Source of the DNA: Clostridium sp.
Lineage (GTDB): Bacteria > Bacillota > Clostridia > Clostridiales > Clostridiaceae
Direction: 5' to 3'
Length of the DNA: 64,000 nt
NCBI RefSeq assembly: GCF_029267215.1
Contig: NZ_JARIDH010000044.1
Span: forward strand, 124,001-188,000
Positions within the stretch are counted from its first letter, which is position 1; each line of letters starts with the position of its first letter. The notes below the pieces were generated by a model. That model was not told the DNA's origin. It worked only from the letters and a program-made list of their open reading frames with translations, and did no database searches. This document shows, piece by piece, positions 61,240 to 64,000 of this stretch. The translations under genes and the position numbers were made by a program.

Positions 61240-62145
61240 ATGTATGTGATTAACTTTATAAGAGGGGTTTTAATGGCATTAGCAGATAGTGTACCTGGTG
61301 TTTCAGGTGGAACTATAGCATTCATAATGGGGTTTTATAATAAGTTTATAAGTTCATTAAATGCATTAACATCCACAAAGAAAACAGATGTAACGAAGAA
61401 AGAGGCTTTAATATTCTTACTAAAATTAGGAATAGGATGGGTAGTTGGTATGGTAATGTCTATATTCTTTATAGCGTCCATATTTGATAAGGAGATATAT
61501 AAAATAAGTTCTCTTTTTACAGGATTTATAATTTTTTCTATACCAATAATAATAAGTGAGGATAAAAAAGCTTTAAAGAAAAATTATAGTTATGTAATAT
61601 ATACAATTATAGGAATGGCAATTGTAGGGGCTATAACATATTTTAATCCAGCAAGTGGAGGGGTTAAAGGAACTAGTATAACACTAGATCAATTTTCAAT
61701 TTCATTAGCTATATATATATTCATAGCAGGTATGATAGCAATTTCAGCCATGGTTCTTCCAGGAATATCTGGATCAACATTACTTTTAATATTTGGGTTA
61801 TATGCACCAGTAGTAAATGCGGTTAAGGAGGTTTTAACTTTAAACTTCAATTATTTACCTATGCTTATAGTATTTGCTTTAGGAGTATTAACTGGAATAA
61901 TTACAACAATAAGATTAATAAAATTTTTACTTTCAAATTATAGAGCTAAAATGATTTATTTTATAATAGGATTAATGATTGGATCTATATATGCTGTATT
62001 TATGGGGCCTACAACTTTAGAAATTCCAAAAGCTGCTATGAATTTAAGTAGTTTTAATTTATTATTCTTTTTAATAGGTGGAGGATTAATAATTGGATTA
62101 CAGCAATTAAAAGTTTACTTAGAGAATAAAGAAAAAGTTTCATAA
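61240..62145 (+). CDS. DUF368 membrane protein, polyprenyl-phosphate transporter (PopT family)
   Basis: 301 residues, about eight membrane helices. FIRGVLMALADSVPGVSGGT is the DUF368 signature, and a second, inverted copy of it lies at AGMIAISAMVLPGISGSTLL near residue 160-185, showing the internal repeat of the family. DUF368 proteins were recently reported to return undecaprenyl phosphate across the membrane for wall synthesis. The neighbouring VanY-type carboxypeptidase fits a cell-wall theme. ATG follows AAAGGAGAT. Confidence 0.93.
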   Translation: MYVINFIRGVLMALADSVPGVSGGTIAFIMGFYNKFISSLNALTSTKKTDVTKKEALIFLLKLGIGWVVGMVMSIFFIASIFDKEIYKISSLFTGFIIFSIPIIISEDKKALKKNYSYVIYTIIGMAIVGAITYFNPASGGVKGTSITLDQFSISLAIYIFIAGMIAISAMVLPGISGSTLLLIFGLYAPVVNAVKEVLTLNFNYLPMLIVFALGVLTGIITTIRLIKFLLSNYRAKMIYFIIGLMIGSIYAVFMGPTTLEIPKAAMNLSSFNLLFFLIGGGLIIGLQQLKVYLENKEKVS

Positions 62146-62159
62146 ATATAAAGAATTAA

Positions 62160-62203
62160 AGACTGTATTAGCTTTATTAGTTAATACAGTTTATTTATTT
62201 TTA
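62160..62203 (+). terminator. Terminator after the DUF368 gene
   Basis: ACTGTATTA (62162-62170) pairs with TAATACAGT (62182-62190), T-rich run after. Confidence 0.85.
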
Positions 62204-62345
62204 AATTATATAGATTTTTTTAATATAACTTAGAATCCTTAAAAGGATATGGAGTATTACTTGAAATTTAATCATTAAATACTTTGTTAAGAGGTAAATT
62301 TTATAGTATAGTATTAATAAACTATAAAATAACGGAGGGACAATT

Positions 62346-62759
62346 ATGTTTTTAAAGGAATTAAATAAAGAACAAGCTTTAGCATTTATAAATTTAGTAA
62401 CTGAGTTTGCATTAGTAGATGAAGATATAAGAAAAGAAGAAGAAGCTTTAATAAATACATATGTAAAAGAATTAGACTTAGAAAAACAAGAGTTAGAAAA
62501 TTTATCATATGAAAAAGCAATAAATATAATTAAAGATTCTTCAGAAAAAATAAAAAATATAGTTTATTTTGAAATTGTTAGAATAGGTTTAGTTGATGAA
62601 GATTGCGACATAGAAGAAGTTGATTTCTTAGAAAAAGTAGCTAAAGACTTAAATATATCAAGAGCTAAGAAAATACAAGTAGCTAATTGTTTTTATAACT
62701 TTTCTGAGGAAGATGGAGAAGAAAAGTTAGAAGAAATAGCTAAAGATATAGTTAAATAA
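62346..62759 (+). CDS. TerB-like acidic protein
   Basis: 137 residues, all-helical, strongly acidic. Two related halves carry FALVDEDIRKEEEALI and IGLVDEDCDIEEVDFL, an internal repeat of acidic metal-binding-like motifs, as in TerB/DjlA-N fold proteins. No tellurite-resistance genes are nearby, so the function is open. ATG follows ACGGAGGG. A strong terminator follows. Confidence 0.75.
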   Translation: MFLKELNKEQALAFINLVTEFALVDEDIRKEEEALINTYVKELDLEKQELENLSYEKAINIIKDSSEKIKNIVYFEIVRIGLVDEDCDIEEVDFLEKVAKDLNISRAKKIQVANCFYNFSEEDGEEKLEEIAKDIVK

Positions 62760-62771
62760 TATTTGCTTATG

Positions 62772-62806
62772 AAATACTTAAGAGGTTTCTTAAGTATTTT
62801 ATTTTT
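62772..62806 (+). terminator. Terminator after the TerB-like gene
   Basis: AAATACTTAAGA pairs exactly with TCTTAAGTATTT around four bases, T-run after. Confidence 0.92.
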
Positions 62807-62970
62807 ATATGATAATTTGGGAAAAATATTAAAAAGTAGGTTAATTAATCTTTTTTAAGGGTAAAAGTAGATGTATAATATTTCGTAAGATACATTTATG
62901 CTTAATTAAAAATTTATACTAATAAATATAATTCATAAGAAGCTTAAGATTTAGGAGTGCATAATAAAAT

Positions 62971-64000
62971 ATGAAAAAACAAAATATGATAGTTATTTCT
63001 TTAGATGCAGTTTCATCAAAGGATGTGGAAATATTAAAGACATTACCTAATATTTCTAAGTTAATAAAAAGTGGGGCTTTAATAAAAAATATTAAGACTA
63101 TATATCCATCATTAACATATCCAGCGCATGTTTCTATAGTAACTGGTAAATATCCAGTTAACCATGGAATAACAAATAATACTGTTTTAAATATAAAAGA
63201 TGAGAATCCAAACTGGAACTGGTATGGAAATAAAATAAAAGGAGATACCTTATTTGATTTAGCTAGGGAAAAAGGGCTTAAAACATGCTCTATTGTTTGG
63301 CCAGTTACAGGTAAGATGAAGATTGATTATAATATGCCAGAGATATTTGAAACAAAACCTTGGCATAATCAAATAGTAATGTCAGCTTTAGCAGGAAGTA
63401 TTTTTTACCAGTTAAATTTAAATAAAAAATTTGGTGATATCAGAAGAGGAACAAGGGAGCCTTATTTAGATGATTTTGTTACAGAGTGTACAAAATATAC
63501 AATAGAAAATTATAAACCGAATTTGACGATGATTCATTTAATAGATGTAGATTCTCATAGGCATGACTATGGATATTTTAGTAGGGAGGCCTTTGATGCT
63601 TTAAATAGACATGATAAGAGAGTTGGTGAAATAATAGATTCTCTTAAAAAATCGGGTATTTATGAAGATACTACCATAGTTTTACTAGGGGATCATAGTG
63701 CAATTGATGTTAATAATGTAATAAGATTAAATAGTGAATTTAAAAAAGAAGGACTTTTAAGTAGTGATGGAAATAAGATTTTAGACTTTAAAGCTGTAGC
63801 AAGAGAGTGTGGAGGTTCAGCTTATATATATATAAGTAGAGAGGCTAAGCCTAAAGAAAGAGAAATGGTTTTAAAAATTCTTGAGAGATTAAAAGAAATG
63901 GGTGCTATAGAAAAAATAATAACAAGAGAGGAGGCTATTAATTTAGGTGCTGATTCTATATGTGATTATATGGTTGAGGGAAGTTTAGGTTATTATTTTA
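62971..64000 (+). CDS. Alkaline phosphatase superfamily / nucleotide pyrophosphatase-phosphodiesterase family protein (partial)
   Basis: Read by hand; ATG 62971 follows TTTAGGAGTGC, and the frame is open for 343 codons to the window edge. MIVISLDAVSS carries the first metal Asp, KTIYPSLTYPAHVSIVTGK the predicted catalytic Thr, and MIHLIDVDSHRHDYG and LLGDHSAI the later metal residues. This is the type I phosphodiesterase/NPP pattern. No signal peptide, so it is probably cytoplasmic. The substrate (nucleotide, phospholipid headgroup or phosphonate) cannot be told, and the C-terminus is missing. Confidence 0.9.
   Translation, partial: MKKQNMIVISLDAVSSKDVEILKTLPNISKLIKSGALIKNIKTIYPSLTYPAHVSIVTGKYPVNHGITNNTVLNIKDENPNWNWYGNKIKGDTLFDLAREKGLKTCSIVWPVTGKMKIDYNMPEIFETKPWHNQIVMSALAGSIFYQLNLNKKFGDIRRGTREPYLDDFVTECTKYTIENYKPNLTMIHLIDVDSHRHDYGYFSREAFDALNRHDKRVGEIIDSLKKSGIYEDTTIVLLGDHSAIDVNNVIRLNSEFKKEGLLSSDGNKILDFKAVARECGGSAYIYISREAKPKEREMVLKILERLKEMGAIEKIITREEAINLGADSICDYMVEGSLGYYF

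Noticed and set aside
62346-62759. Tellurite-resistance operon
   Set aside because: A single TerB-like protein without terC, terD, terE or other ter genes.

Overview
The window is low-GC, tightly packed DNA with strong AGGAGG-type ribosome binding sites, several TTG and GTG starts, a small acid-soluble spore protein gene and a spore-type LonB protease. It is ordinary chromosome of a spore-forming anaerobic Firmicute. Gene content and style fit Clostridium, most likely C. perfringens; that species call is an inference from memory, not from a database search. No prophage, insertion sequence, rRNA operon or CRISPR array is visible.

Layout. 1-2.1 kb: a partial AraC-type regulator (minus strand), then a GIY-YIG protein and a membrane protein. 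2.3-8.9 kb: a six-gene tetrapyrrole operon, hemA - precorrin-2 dehydrogenase - hemC - cobA/hemD fusion - hemB - hemL, which runs from glutamyl-tRNA to precorrin-2/sirohydrochlorin and contains no later haem genes. 9-13.5 kb: an unusually long RelA/SpoT-domain protein divergent from clpB, whose promoter carries a CtsR operator. 13.7-16.6 kb: a probable pyroglutamate operon (DUF969, DUF979, pyrrolidone-carboxylate peptidase, gamma-glutamylcyclotransferase). 16.6-19 kb, minus strand: a spore protein, a P1-family peptidase and an ECF transporter S-component with a structured leader.

19.2-27.5 kb: an HD protein, a tandem glycine riboswitch controlling a sodium/amino-acid symporter, an acyltransferase, a homocysteine methyltransferase, an alpha-mannosidase behind a cre-like site, and two small conserved proteins. 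27.5-32 kb: a block of three consecutive hairpins, an isolated rnfC-rnfD pair and a ClC antiporter. 32-45.7 kb: envelope amidases, an M16C metalloprotease, a DnaQ-BRCT exonuclease, a TcaA-like membrane protein, deoD, a DEAD-box helicase and a TIM-barrel isomerase.

45.8-54.3 kb: a protein quality-control block, tig - clpP - clpX - lonB - lonA - engB. 54.4-56.1 kb: four consecutive low-complexity genes, three of them cysteine-rich with a shared hydrophobic-LCGG module. This is the best candidate for an undescribed, probably spore-surface, system. 56.2-64 kb: an FG-GAP-like exported protein, a signal-less relative of alpha-toxin-type phospholipase C, methionine aminopeptidase, an unknown 311-residue protein, tRNA-Leu(CAA), a VanY-type carboxypeptidase, a DUF368 polyprenyl-phosphate transporter, a TerB-like protein and a partial phosphodiesterase.

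Intergenic regions are AT-rich and mostly hold promoters and rho-independent terminators.
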